Positions 44,237 to 53,830 of a stretch of DNA of 64,000 bases are shown piece by piece. The translations under genes and the position numbers were made by a program. The notes beneath the pieces are model-generated. The model worked only from the letters and a program-made list of their open reading frames with translations, was not told where the DNA came from and searched no databases. This DNA comes from Algoriphagus kandeliae (GTDB lineage Bacteria > Bacteroidota > Bacteroidia > Cytophagales > Cyclobacteriaceae), in contig NZ_SPSB01000002.1 of NCBI RefSeq assembly GCF_004571135.1, positions 620,001 to 684,000 on the forward strand. The letters are read 5' to 3'. Numbering within the stretch: the first letter of the stretch is position 1; the number at the start of each line of letters is the position of its first letter.

Positions 44237-45603
44237 TATCGTTCGCTGAGTGCATTACATCGATCATAGGATGGATCGATGTCTATAAACACATCTTCTT
44301 TGGCTGTGACAAACCACACGCCAAGCAGCTCATCTTCTTTCTTTCGTAAGGCTGCAGCCTTCATTTTCTCATAGTCATCATTCAGATTCGCCCGATGAGC
44401 AGGATACCTTGCCTGATAGTATAATATTCGCAGCTTGGTTCCTTCACGTGGATCTTCAAATCGGATAGGTTTGGTGATCGACCCAACTTCCATACTATCA
44501 ATAGTAAAATAAAGTACCGGGTCTTCTAAAGTCCGCAGGGTTAAGCGATTGGAGCTAGTTCCTGGGTCAGTAAAGAAACCGCCATTATCGGAAGTAGCTC
44601 GATCTTCTGAATAATCTTTTGCTGCTTTGGCAAATTCAATGTTCCCATCCAAGATTTCTGTTCGCAAGCTGTCCAAATATCGTTCTGTTCGTTGGATATC
44701 TTCCTCGCTTGCTTGAGGGATGCGAAGAATGTGACGGGTATTGTAAGTGTTTCCACGAATTTCGAGAAGCTGAATCATGTGGAACCCAAATTGAGTTTCT
44801 ACTGGGTCACTGATTTCACCTTGACGAAGCCCCAAGGCCGTAGCCTCGTATTCTGGTGCTAATTGCCCTCTACCAAAAAAGCCTAAATCACCGCCTTGAG
44901 CTGCAGAGCCAGGATCCTCAGAATATTGTCTTGCGAGAGAGGCAAAATCAGCTCTTCCAGCCAAAATATCCTCTTTAAACTTCAATAGCTGATCGTAGAT
45001 TTCCTGTTTAGTCCTTTCGTTGACTTCTGGCTTTCTTACAATTTGACCTACTGTCACTTCTGCCGAAAAGAAGGGTAGGGAATCGGTAGGAATACTCTCG
45101 AAAAAGGCTTTTACCTCAGCCGGAGAAACGGTTACTCCCTCGGTGATTTTATCCCGCATTCGCTGAACGATCAATTGCTCCTGAATTGCGTCATACATTT
45201 CGGATTTCAACTGATCCGCCGTCTTACCGTACATCTGCAAAATTAGGTTTTCATCTCCACCTATTTGTTGAAGTACCATTTGGAAGCGGTTTTCTGTTTG
45301 CAACTCCACTTCCGCATCGGTTACCACAACGGAGTCGATTTCTGCTTTTGCCAGCATCAGCTTATTGATGACCAAAGACTCAAACACCTCGCAACGTGTT
45401 GGTGGAGTTATCCCCTGTTGGGATTGGGCAATGGCTTCAATAAAGGTGCGCTGAACATCAGATTCCAAAATGATGTTGTTGTCGACTTTTGCTACAATTT
45501 TGTCTAATACCTGGCCGGTAGTCACGGTCTCTTCTTGGGCCATGGCTGATTGGAAAATAAAGACAAAACTGATTGCTACTAGAATTTGGTTTAGTTTACT
45601 CAT
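44236..45603 (-). CDS. SurA-like periplasmic peptidylprolyl isomerase/chaperone
   Basis: 455 residues with a signal peptide (cleavage near AMAQ). A SurA N-domain ([19 protein letters not shown]) is followed by two parvulin domains. The first is complete (GQIVRKP...[22 protein letters not shown]...[12 protein letters not shown]); the second is shorter and less conserved (RHILRIPQA...[14 protein letters not shown]). It should help outer-membrane proteins fold. A second parvulin protein is encoded 30 bp upstream, in the same operon. Confidence 0.92.
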   Translation of the reverse strand: MSKLNQILVAISFVFIFQSAMAQEETVTTGQVLDKIVAKVDNNIILESDVQRTFIEAIAQSQQGITPPTRCEVFESLVINKLMLAKAEIDSVVVTDAEVELQTENRFQMVLQQIGGDENLILQMYGKTADQLKSEMYDAIQEQLIVQRMRDKITEGVTVSPAEVKAFFESIPTDSLPFFSAEVTVGQIVRKPEVNERTKQEIYDQLLKFKEDILAGRADFASLARQYSEDPGSAAQGGDLGFFGRGQLAPEYEATALGLRQGEISDPVETQFGFHMIQLLEIRGNTYNTRHILRIPQASEEDIQRTERYLDSLRTEILDGNIEFAKAAKDYSEDRATSDNGGFFTDPGTSSNRLTLRTLEDPVLYFTIDSMEVGSITKPIRFEDPREGTKLRILYYQARYPAHRANLNDDYEKMKAAALRKKEDELLGVWFVTAKEDVFIDIDPSYDRCNALSER

Positions 45604-45633
45604 TGTAGGTATGAAAAGGCTAAGCCAGGGTGA

Positions 45634-47628
45634 TTATTGATTCAAAGCAATAAATGCTTCTTCTTTGACTTCTTCGTTGATTTCTACAGGATATTTTTCC
45701 CGTAGTGTTTGGATTAATTTTTCGTCCAAATATTCCTGATAGTCTCGAATAACGAGGCCTCGGGTTTCTTCAAACTTTTTAGGACCTGCTGGATAGGAAT
45801 CGCCTAAGAGAACTAAATGCAGATGTCCATCAATTTCCAGTTCCTGATATTTCTGATTCAAGTCTACTTGGGAAAGAACAGGGCTGCTGGGGATTTCCAA
45901 AGTGCCTGATTGAACTTGGAAGGCTAGCGGTTCATTTTCCTCGAACTTATTTTTGAATTCATCAGCCAACTCACTGGAATAGCTTTGATCTCTGAGGAGA
46001 TTGCGTGCTTCGTTAAGTTGGTTCATATCCAATACCTTGACGATAAGTGCCTCAGTCCGGTTTTTCCACTGATACTGATTCAAGTTATTTTTAAAATATT
46101 GCATTTGACCCAAGGAATCCTGTATTCCCTTTTGCCAAACCTCCTGATTCATCAATGAAAATAATAAGATTCCGTCTCGATATTCTTTGAGTAGCATTTG
46201 ATACTCGAGGTTATTGGATGCCAAATCCTTCTCTTCCAGATCTGCTAGGACGAAAGAAGCGAAGCGGTCATACCAAAGGTCAAAATTTTGCCCATTTGAG
46301 CTCAATCTCTGTTCTTGATCCTCGATAAATTTCAAGAAATCATCTACTTGATAGCTGTTTGATCCTGCTTCGAATAGAAATTCGGATCCCCAATCATTAG
46401 TCTCGATTACACCTTGGAAATTGGTGGCGGAAATTGGATTGAGCGCTTGTTCTAATCTTCCCACCAACTCTTCATTTTCCTTAAATCCATAGCGGGATTT
46501 TTGGATGGCCAATTCCTGAGAATGAATCATAGAAGAGCGAGAGTCTCGAAGAATTCTGGAGCGAATCATAGGCTCAAGTTCCTCAAAGGAATCCAGGGGC
46601 TTTTTCCCTTCCAATCGTAAAATATGGTAACCATATCGGGTTTTGACCGGTGGAGAAACCTCCCCTTCCTCTGTGAGAGAAAAGGCCGCCATTTCAAACT
46701 CCGGGATCATATTGCCCACGGAAAACCATGGAAGAAGACCTCCTTTTTGGCTGGTGCCAGGATCCTCAGAATAGTTTTTGACTATATCTTCCCACAAGGT
46801 TGTGGGCTTTTGAATTTCATTATAAATGTCAGAGATTTTTCTTCTTGCTCTGTCTTCAGATAAGGTATCTGACTCATCCACTCGAACCAAAATGTGAGAA
46901 ACCTGTACTTGCCCAGGATTTGCTCGTCGATCCTGAACCTGAATAATATGGTAACCAAAGCTCGTCAAAACAGGATCAGATACCTCCCCAGCTTGTAGCA
47001 TATATGCTGCATCTTCAAAAGGCTGAACCATCTGAAGCGCAGAAAAATACCCCAAATCCCCGCGGTTAACCTGAGCGGATGGATCTTCTGAATATTCTAC
47101 CGCTAGTTCATTGATAGAAGCGCCATTTTGAATGTCTTCTTTAAGTTTCAGCGCCATTTTCAAAACAGCAATGGAATCTTCTGCACTTGCATTGGGAGGG
47201 AATCGAAGCAAAATATGGCTAGCCCGAATGATTTCCTGCATCCGTGAATAGGCTTTTCGTAATTCTCCTTCTTCCAATGAGTTTTTGATCAAATAGGGTG
47301 CTTTCAACTGATCTTTAAATGAATCAAATTCCCGCTGAAATTCAGTAGTTTGATGTAAACCTTGAGCTTCAGCTTCCGCTACTTTCAATTTGTAATTGAT
47401 GAAAAGCTCTAGATTGTCTTCAAATTCTTCTCTGGAAAGTGCAGCAGAAGTTCCTTCCGAATTCATCCCTTTTCCAACCAAATAGATGAATTCGTTAAGC
47501 GATACTTCTTGGTTGCCTACCGTCAATAAGGGCTTTTTTTGGCCCATAACGGGCTGAACTGCAGCCCCGATAAGAGTAAAAGCAACCAATAGGTTAAAGG
47601 TAAGGGCCGAAAAAGATCGGTAGATCAT
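45634..47628 (-). CDS. Periplasmic parvulin-type peptidylprolyl isomerase, two rotamase domains
   Basis: 664 residues with an N-terminal signal. Two parvulin domains lie at about 130-235 (SHILLRFPP...GDLGYFSALQ...FGYHIIQVQD) and 240-345 (SHILVRVDE...GGLLPWFSVGNMIPEFE...YGYHILRLEG), followed by a long helical region of about 300 residues without a known domain. Probably an envelope chaperone working with the SurA-like protein downstream. Confidence 0.9.
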   Translation of the reverse strand: MIYRSFSALTFNLLVAFTLIGAAVQPVMGQKKPLLTVGNQEVSLNEFIYLVGKGMNSEGTSAALSREEFEDNLELFINYKLKVAEAEAQGLHQTTEFQREFDSFKDQLKAPYLIKNSLEEGELRKAYSRMQEIIRASHILLRFPPNASAEDSIAVLKMALKLKEDIQNGASINELAVEYSEDPSAQVNRGDLGYFSALQMVQPFEDAAYMLQAGEVSDPVLTSFGYHIIQVQDRRANPGQVQVSHILVRVDESDTLSEDRARRKISDIYNEIQKPTTLWEDIVKNYSEDPGTSQKGGLLPWFSVGNMIPEFEMAAFSLTEEGEVSPPVKTRYGYHILRLEGKKPLDSFEELEPMIRSRILRDSRSSMIHSQELAIQKSRYGFKENEELVGRLEQALNPISATNFQGVIETNDWGSEFLFEAGSNSYQVDDFLKFIEDQEQRLSSNGQNFDLWYDRFASFVLADLEEKDLASNNLEYQMLLKEYRDGILLFSLMNQEVWQKGIQDSLGQMQYFKNNLNQYQWKNRTEALIVKVLDMNQLNEARNLLRDQSYSSELADEFKNKFEENEPLAFQVQSGTLEIPSSPVLSQVDLNQKYQELEIDGHLHLVLLGDSYPAGPKKFEETRGLVIRDYQEYLDEKLIQTLREKYPVEINEEVKEEAFIALNQ

Positions 47629-47717
47629 GAATTGTTGAGCTTTCTATTTCACTGCAATGTTACAAAAATATGAGGATTTTGGGTGAAATGCCCGAGCTTA
47701 CAGGTATTTAACAAGAA

Positions 47718-48131
47718 TTAGGAGCCAAAAAATTTAATCAGTCGGCAGGTATTTGTCCCGCCTTGAGATTCAAACTCGATTTCATCCATGATTTTTTTCA
47801 CCAAAATGAGCCCTAAACCTCCCTTGCGTTTTTCTGAAATAACGGTTTTGAGGTCCGGCGCTTCATAGTCCAATAGGTTGAAGGCCTTTCCCTTATCCAT
47901 TATTTCAAAAACTAATCGATCGTCCTCCTGCCTCAAATTCAGGGAAATATGATCGCTCCCATTACAGTGATGGGAATGGATGATTAGATTGGCACATACC
48001 TCCTCTACAGCCAAGATGACCTGATGCTTGTCTTTTTCAGAAAGCATAATCTGGGAAAGATTCTTATTCAGAAATTTCCTCAGTTCTGACAGGGCAGTGG
48101 TTTGGCAGATTAGCTGAATTGTATGCTCCAT
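47718..48131 (-). CDS. Anti-sigma factor-like serine kinase (RsbW/SpoIIAB type)
   Basis: 137 residues, a GHKL ATPase: N-box VEEVCANLIIHS, DKGKAFN and the G-rich KGGLGLILVKKIMDE. RsbW-type proteins bind a sigma factor or another target and phosphorylate the STAS antagonist. No sigma factor gene is adjacent. Last of three genes forming a partner-switch set, 3 bp after the STAS gene. Confidence 0.9.
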   Translation of the reverse strand: MEHTIQLICQTTALSELRKFLNKNLSQIMLSEKDKHQVILAVEEVCANLIIHSHHCNGSDHISLNLRQEDDRLVFEIMDKGKAFNLLDYEAPDLKTVISEKRKGGLGLILVKKIMDEIEFESQGGTNTCRLIKFFGS

Positions 48132-48134
48132 GTT

Positions 48135-48470
48135 TTAATTTGCGTTCAAAGCAGCTTCTTTCTCTGGGAATATAGGAATCAATTGATCGAGCCCAAGGAT
48201 TTGAAATACCTCCAAAACCCGAGGGCTGAGGGAAAAGATTTTCAGGGTGATTCCCTGCTCCTGAAAATCCTCCAAATAGGACATAAATACACCCAATCCT
48301 GCAGAAGATATGTATTCAATTGCCGAACCGTCAACGAGAATTGATTTTGCCCCATTTTCGGCTAGTCTTCGAATCGATTCATCCAATTGCACCGAGTTGC
48401 TGGCGTCTATTTCTCCTTTCGGCTGCAAAATGTAATGTTGGTTTTCCTGTTGGGTTTCTATGGAAAGCAT
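48135..48470 (-). CDS. STAS domain anti-sigma factor antagonist (RsbV/SpoIIAA type)
   Basis: 111 residues, a single STAS domain with the typical phosphorylation site at Ser55/Ser56 (IEYISSAGLGVFM). When dephosphorylated it should bind the RsbW-type kinase encoded just downstream. It follows the SpoIIE phosphatase gene by 9 bp. Confidence 0.92.
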   Translation of the reverse strand: MLSIETQQENQHYILQPKGEIDASNSVQLDESIRRLAENGAKSILVDGSAIEYISSAGLGVFMSYLEDFQEQGITLKIFSLSPRVLEVFQILGLDQLIPIFPEKEAALNAN

Positions 48471-48479
48471 ATTTTCTAA

Positions 48480-50543
48480 TTAATTGAATTTGACTACCAG
48501 AAGTGAATAATCATCATCGATCAGTCCATCTCCTCCAACAAAATCATGAAGGCTGTCGATCAGTTTGGTTTGAATCTCCTTTGGTGAAAGATGATGGTTC
48601 ACTTCCACGAGAGCTCGGATTCTTTCAAATCCAAATTGTTGGGATTTTTGATTTTTAGCCTCAACAATTCCATCCGTGAAAAGAATCAGAATATCCCCTG
48701 AATGGTACGTAAACTCTTTTTCCTCAACGTGTTTTTCGTATTGCATGTTTCTTAAAATTCCCAATCCCAAACCACCAATTCCGAGATATTCGGCCTTTTG
48801 GTTTCCGGATCGGTAGAAAAGGGTAGGAACATGACCCGCCCGGGCATGACAAACTTGATGATGAAGTGTGTCAATGATAAAAATAGACGCCGTGATAAAG
48901 TGATTTCGCTCCAGGCAACGACTTAAGGCTGCATTGGAGCGAATCATAAATTCTTTTGGGCTCAGGTTGAGTTGTATCAAGCTTTGAAAGACTCCTTTCA
49001 TCTGAGCCATGTGGAAAGCAGCAGATGTTCCCTTTCCCGATACATCGCCGATGATCAAAGCATATCTGTGCTGATCCAATTGAAAAGTGTCATAATAATC
49101 ACCTCCAACCTCATCGGCTGCATTGGAATAAGCACATATTTCAAAGCCTTGATTATGCTCAAGATTAATTGGTAACAAGGCTTTTTGAACACGCTGCGCA
49201 ATTTTTAATTCCTCCTGATAGCGTTCGTTTTGGATGGCTTGATTCAAGAGTCGATGATTTTCAACCGAAATGCTTGCTTGCCGGGCAAAAGTCTCAATAA
49301 TGGAGACCATTTCTTTATTGAATCCATCTTTCAGCTCTTTACAAAGGACCATTCGCCCGATTACAGACTTGTTGATTACTAGCGGGACCAAGAGCAGGGA
49401 ACCAAACTTGGGGTGAGAAATTTTCAAAGGAAGTGGATTCAATAAATCCGCCTTGGACTCTTTTGCCCAATTCTGTGCAGCCGAATTTGATTCGATTAAT
49501 TGAGAAAGTTCTTCTTTCTCCTTTTCCTCAATCCATCGGGTCTGAATAATGGTTTGATTTCGATCGGTTTGGTACATTTCCAGCCAAGCCCCGTCAGCAA
49601 AGGAGGCGCTCATAGAAGAGTCCATCAGGATGTCCAGTACTTTTTCTTCGTCCTCTTCCGGCTGAATCGATTGGCTCAAGCGCTGAAAGTTGATGGCTTC
49701 CGTTAGCTTTTGCTCAAAAACAGAAGAAGTAGGCAAATTGAAAAGCGTCACCAAGAAGCTAAATAGGGCATAGATCAAAATGAAGACATACAAGGAAATC
49801 AAAAACAGATTATCCAACAGGTTGATTGGATAGGTCTGTTGGGCGCTAGAATAGGCATTAGTCTGTAGAAAGAGGTATACCGAACAGATAATGATGATTG
49901 CCAAAAAAAGGAGTGATTTCCACTTTTCTTTGAAGGTGAGGTAGGGAATCCATTTCAGATTTACTGAAAGGAAGCCACCCAAAACTGTCAAAATCACAAA
50001 CCCAAAAATAAAGCTGTAGCCAAAGGTGTTTTGGCTGAAAAAGACAAAAAACATGGCGATGAGTAGCCCGATTTCATAGGTCTGCCATTGCTGTACTACC
50101 TGCTTGGTTTTTTGATAGAGTATGAGTTTTTTCCAAAGTAAGGTGGTCGAAATCAGGAAAATAGCAATCAATGCAAAGTGTACATGGTAAAAAAAGTTTC
50201 GGAGAAATGGCTCCTGACCCAGTTTGCTATCGCCGAGAAATTCATAGAACAGCTGAATGACCAAAAAAGCCGCTGATGCGAAAATCCCTGTGGAGGCAGC
50301 TCTCCAAAGGAGGTTCAGGAATTCGTTTTGGGCGTTTTTTTGAAGATTGTAATTGTAAAAAAAGTAGACGGTTAGAAAGAAGAGGATTTCTAAAACCCAG
50401 GTGATTTCCGGGGCAATTCCGGAATTCAGATTGTTGATCACCCCAAAAAGCCGTACTAAATCCACAAATAGTAAGGACAGCCATACCAAAATGGATAGCA
50501 ATAGACTCAGTCTTCCGATATGTATGGTGGGAAGTTTGATCAT
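48480..50543 (-). CDS. Membrane-bound SpoIIE/RsbU-type PP2C phosphatase
   Basis: 687 residues: about eight N-terminal membrane helices (1-270), a GAF-like domain (about 290-430), a short coiled linker (QEELKIAQRVQKALLP) and a C-terminal PP2C/SpoIIE phosphatase (about 460-687) with metal-binding EVGGDYYD, IGDVSGKG, FTDGIVEA and DDYSLLVV. It should dephosphorylate the downstream STAS protein in response to a signal sensed by the membrane or GAF part. The order phosphatase-STAS-kinase makes a complete partner-switch module. Confidence 0.93.
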   Translation of the reverse strand: MIKLPTIHIGRLSLLLSILVWLSLLFVDLVRLFGVINNLNSGIAPEITWVLEILFFLTVYFFYNYNLQKNAQNEFLNLLWRAASTGIFASAAFLVIQLFYEFLGDSKLGQEPFLRNFFYHVHFALIAIFLISTTLLWKKLILYQKTKQVVQQWQTYEIGLLIAMFFVFFSQNTFGYSFIFGFVILTVLGGFLSVNLKWIPYLTFKEKWKSLLFLAIIIICSVYLFLQTNAYSSAQQTYPINLLDNLFLISLYVFILIYALFSFLVTLFNLPTSSVFEQKLTEAINFQRLSQSIQPEEDEEKVLDILMDSSMSASFADGAWLEMYQTDRNQTIIQTRWIEEKEKEELSQLIESNSAAQNWAKESKADLLNPLPLKISHPKFGSLLLVPLVINKSVIGRMVLCKELKDGFNKEMVSIIETFARQASISVENHRLLNQAIQNERYQEELKIAQRVQKALLPINLEHNQGFEICAYSNAADEVGGDYYDTFQLDQHRYALIIGDVSGKGTSAAFHMAQMKGVFQSLIQLNLSPKEFMIRSNAALSRCLERNHFITASIFIIDTLHHQVCHARAGHVPTLFYRSGNQKAEYLGIGGLGLGILRNMQYEKHVEEKEFTYHSGDILILFTDGIVEAKNQKSQQFGFERIRALVEVNHHLSPKEIQTKLIDSLHDFVGGDGLIDDDYSLLVVKFN

Positions 50544-50648
50544 GGATTATACATCCCAATATTACTCAAAGGGATTGGAAAAATTGGGGGCTGACCCATT
50601 TTGCTAACTCTTTGAATGTTAAAAAATTTTAATCCGGACGGATTTTAT

Positions 50649-50954
50649 TTACAAGCAAACCAAATCTGTCACGACCTCCTTGCCAAAACGATCTTCAATG
50701 AGTTGGAGGATTTTACTTTTATTCATCTGAATTTCCCTTTTGATGGGACCTGAGCTGAGTTTGACAAATAGCTTTTTATCTTGAATAAATACAGATTGCG
50801 TACGATCTGCAATGGTCTTTCCAACCAAATCTCCCCACTCATGGATAAGTGATTTTTCACGGAATTTTCCTTCCAGTCGATATGCTTTCAGCAATTCCTG
50901 AAAGGCTTCCTCTAATGGAGCTGCTTCTTTTTTTCGTTCTGAAAATGAGGTCAT
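50649..50954 (-). CDS. DUF721 protein, DciA-like
   Basis: 101 residues with the DUF721 pattern (LLKAYRLEGKF, INEWGDLVG-like LIHEWGDLVGKTIADRT, LFVKLSSGPIKREIQMNK). DciA is the ancestral helicase-loading factor in bacteria without DnaC/DnaI, so a role at the replicative helicase is likely. Starts 3 bp after hemW. Confidence 0.85.
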   Translation of the reverse strand: MTSFSERKKEAAPLEEAFQELLKAYRLEGKFREKSLIHEWGDLVGKTIADRTQSVFIQDKKLFVKLSSGPIKREIQMNKSKILQLIEDRFGKEVVTDLVCL

Positions 50955-50957
50955 AGG

Positions 50958-52079
50958 TTAGTAAAATAAAGCTTGGGCTATGCTATCAGCTAGTAGCATT
51001 CCTGATTTAGTCAAAGATAGGCTTTTCTTTTCCCACTGTAACCATCCCGCTTGTTCAAATTCCCGGATCTTTATTGATCGTTCATTCAAGAGGTCTTTCT
51101 TGAATTTTTCTTGTAGAAATTCTAAATCCACTCCCCATCGTGTACGCAAAGCGGTAAGCAAATATTCGTTGAGACGATCAACTTCCTCCAGAGGCTCAGG
51201 AATTAAAGGAAGTAAATTCTGGGATAAAGCTTTGATATAATTTGGGTTGTGACTTGGATTAAGGAAGCGCTGCTCCCCATCAAAAGAATGGGCCCCAGGG
51301 CCCAACCCTAAATAAGATTGTCCTTTCCAATACAAGGAATTGTGGAGAGATTCCTGTCCCGGCTGAGCAAAATTGGATATTTCGTACTGAATATATCCCG
51401 CTTCTTCTGAAAGGTGTTGAAGGATTTCAAATTGCTCCGCCACAAAATCTTCATCCGCAGGATTGAATTTTCCCTTTTGGGTCCAATTCCCCAAGGCGGT
51501 TCCTTCTTCCACAGTCAAGGCATAGCAGGAAAGGTGGCCGGGATGCTGTGAAATTGCCGTTTTTAAATCCTGTATCCAAAGCGAATGATCTGAATGCGGG
51601 AATCCATAGATCAAATCCATGCTGAATTTTTTGAATCCTTCCCCCCGTGCCATTTCAATAGCTTCTAAGGATTCTTTTGAATTATGGGCCCGATTGTAAA
51701 ATTGGAGTACTTCATCCTGGAAACTTTGAATCCCCAGGCTAAGTCTATCAATCCCCAGTTTTTTCCAGGCAGCCAATTTTTTTGGACTCAAGTCATCTGG
51801 ATTTGCTTCTAGTGTTACTTCCTGAAGATCCAATTTGAAATTGGTATGGATTGCTGATAGAATTTCTTCCAGCCATTCGGGCTTGGCTAAGGAAGGTGTT
51901 CCCCCTCCAAAATAAATTGTGGTAATGCTTTCGCCATTCAAGAAATCCTTGCGTAGGATAGCTTCTCGGGCGATCAGAGAAGTCATGTTTTGAAATTGGC
52001 TGGTATTTGTGCTGAAATGAAAATCACAATAATGACAAGCCTGCTTGCAAAAAGGGATATGAATATAAATTCCAGCCAA
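50958..52079 (-). CDS. hemW: HemW-like radical SAM protein (heme chaperone)
   Basis: 373 residues from TTG 52079, chosen because it gives the family's usual MAGIYIHIPF start; TTG 52100 is the alternative and there is no ATG. The radical SAM motif CxxxCxxC is Cys11, Cys15, Cys18 with no fourth Cys in the HemN position, which favours HemW (heme delivery) over coproporphyrinogen dehydrogenase. TIYFGGGTPSLA, LEANPDD and GLGPGAHSF follow. It is divergent from the Omp85 gene, 44 bp apart. Confidence 0.92.
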   Translation of the reverse strand: MAGIYIHIPFCKQACHYCDFHFSTNTSQFQNMTSLIAREAILRKDFLNGESITTIYFGGGTPSLAKPEWLEEILSAIHTNFKLDLQEVTLEANPDDLSPKKLAAWKKLGIDRLSLGIQSFQDEVLQFYNRAHNSKESLEAIEMARGEGFKKFSMDLIYGFPHSDHSLWIQDLKTAISQHPGHLSCYALTVEEGTALGNWTQKGKFNPADEDFVAEQFEILQHLSEEAGYIQYEISNFAQPGQESLHNSLYWKGQSYLGLGPGAHSFDGEQRFLNPSHNPNYIKALSQNLLPLIPEPLEEVDRLNEYLLTALRTRWGVDLEFLQEKFKKDLLNERSIKIREFEQAGWLQWEKKSLSLTKSGMLLADSIAQALFY

Positions 52080-52123
52080 TTTGAATTCTTTAATTTGCAA
52101 ATATAAGTATTAGCCTTTCGTCT

Positions 52124-53827
52124 GTGTTCCAAAAGTTCCTCTCGGCCTTTTTTCTGTTTTTCATTTTATGCAGTTCTGCATTCTCACAGCATGGCTATTG
52201 GCTGAGCTGGAGAGATAGTTTGGATCGAGATACTTCGGGTAATTGGAAGGTTTTTGAAGATTCGGTACAGCGGAATTTTTACCTTGATTCTTTGGTGCAA
52301 GTAGCTTGGGAAGAGGGGTATTTAGGTGCTGCTATAGATCGGCTTGAAGACCAAGGCGATTCGCTCTGGGTCAAATTCTATCAAGGACCAAAAATTCAGC
52401 AAATCCGGCTAAAACAGGGAAATCTTTCTAAGGACTTTGTACAGATTTCTTCTGCCCCATTAAATTTCACCGAAGTCAATCAACTTTTTCTGGATGTATT
52501 GAAGGAAGCGGAGAATACAGGTTTCCCATTCGCCAGTATTCGTTTGGATAGTTTGCAGCGGCAGGGGGAGGAGTTGAGTGCTAGTCTCAAAATTAGTCTT
52601 GGTCCCGAAATTCGCTGGGATACACTTCAAATAGAAGGAAACTCGGTCACAAAGGAAAAATATCTTCAGCGACTGTCAAGATTAGAGATAGGGGCTCCCT
52701 TTTCTCAAAATGAGCTCGAGCAAGCCACCAAACGAGTAGGTAGAAGTCCTTATTTCAGGTTGGGGGGCGCTCCAAAAATTGATTTTCGCCTACAAAAGGC
52801 TAGCCCCGTCTTTCAGTTAAGCGATCGAAATTCCAATGTGTTGGATGGGATTTTGGGAGTTTTGCCCAATGAAAATCAACCCGGAAAGGTCTTGATTACC
52901 GGGCAATTAGATTTGGAACTATACCACTTGGGAGGAAAGGGGCGGGATGTGTCGGTTCATTGGCAGCGGTTTAATGAATTGACGCAACGATTAGACTTGG
53001 AGGCGAAGGAGTCTTTTGTTTTCGGTTCTGGTTTAGATGTGGCTGCCGAATTCAGTCTGCTCAAGCAAGATACAAGTTTCATTAACCGTAGGCTTGGTGT
53101 TCATTTCGGCTATCAGTCGAAAAGCCCATTGTATTTTGATTTTTTTCTGCGAAGGCAAGCGGGAGATTTGATTTCAACAGTTGCTTATAATGAGGTTACC
53201 GAACTTCCAGAGACTGCGGATTTCCGATGGTCCGAGTATGGGCTTCATGTGACCTTAGATCTTTTGGATGATGTGATTGCGCCAAGGAAAGGGGTGAAAA
53301 TAGAATTGGGTCTATCAGCAGGGAATAAGGAAATTTTACAAAATACAGGGATTCCCGAAGAGGCCTATCAGGGATTGGACCTTCGAACGCCGCAATATTC
53401 TTTGAAAGGGAAAATAGAAAAGCATTTTTATCTCAAAAGGAACTGGGGGATCTATTGGGGGGCTGCAGCAGGGATGATTCGAAATGAAAATTTGCTTCAA
53501 AATGACTTATATCGTTTAGGAGGTTTGCAAAGTATCCGAGGATTTAATGAGAACTTTTTCTTTGCGAGAGACTATTTTTACATGAATTTGGAGCCAAGGC
53601 TATTTTTAGGAGAAAATTCCTTTCTCTTTCTTTTTTCCGACTTAGGCTTATTGGAAAACCCGTATTTTGCGGACTCGATTGAGCAAGCCTTGTCTATAGG
53701 CTCTGGGATTAGTTTTGAGACGGACTCTGGTGTTTTTCGCTTTGTATATGCAGTAGGAAAAACCAAAGAACAGCCGCTTTCATTACAATTTTCAAAAATC
53801 CATTTTGGGTATTTAGTTCGGTTTTGA
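52124..53827 (+). CDS. BamA/TamA-like Omp85 outer-membrane protein
   Basis: 567 residues from GTG 52124 with a signal peptide (FFLFFILCSSAFSQ). The N-terminal part has one or two POTRA-like segments (about 25-215, DTLQIEGNSVTKEKYLQRL), followed by a 16-strand-type barrel with RLGGLQSIRGFNEN (the Omp85 RGF motif) and a terminal Phe (GYLVRF). Smaller than BamA (about 800 residues), so a TamA-type or accessory insertase. Ends 3 bp before the DUF4271 gene. Confidence 0.88.
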   Translation: MFQKFLSAFFLFFILCSSAFSQHGYWLSWRDSLDRDTSGNWKVFEDSVQRNFYLDSLVQVAWEEGYLGAAIDRLEDQGDSLWVKFYQGPKIQQIRLKQGNLSKDFVQISSAPLNFTEVNQLFLDVLKEAENTGFPFASIRLDSLQRQGEELSASLKISLGPEIRWDTLQIEGNSVTKEKYLQRLSRLEIGAPFSQNELEQATKRVGRSPYFRLGGAPKIDFRLQKASPVFQLSDRNSNVLDGILGVLPNENQPGKVLITGQLDLELYHLGGKGRDVSVHWQRFNELTQRLDLEAKESFVFGSGLDVAAEFSLLKQDTSFINRRLGVHFGYQSKSPLYFDFFLRRQAGDLISTVAYNEVTELPETADFRWSEYGLHVTLDLLDDVIAPRKGVKIELGLSAGNKEILQNTGIPEEAYQGLDLRTPQYSLKGKIEKHFYLKRNWGIYWGAAAGMIRNENLLQNDLYRLGGLQSIRGFNENFFFARDYFYMNLEPRLFLGENSFLFLFSDLGLLENPYFADSIEQALSIGSGISFETDSGVFRFVYAVGKTKEQPLSLQFSKIHFGYLVRF

Positions 53828-53830
53828 TTT

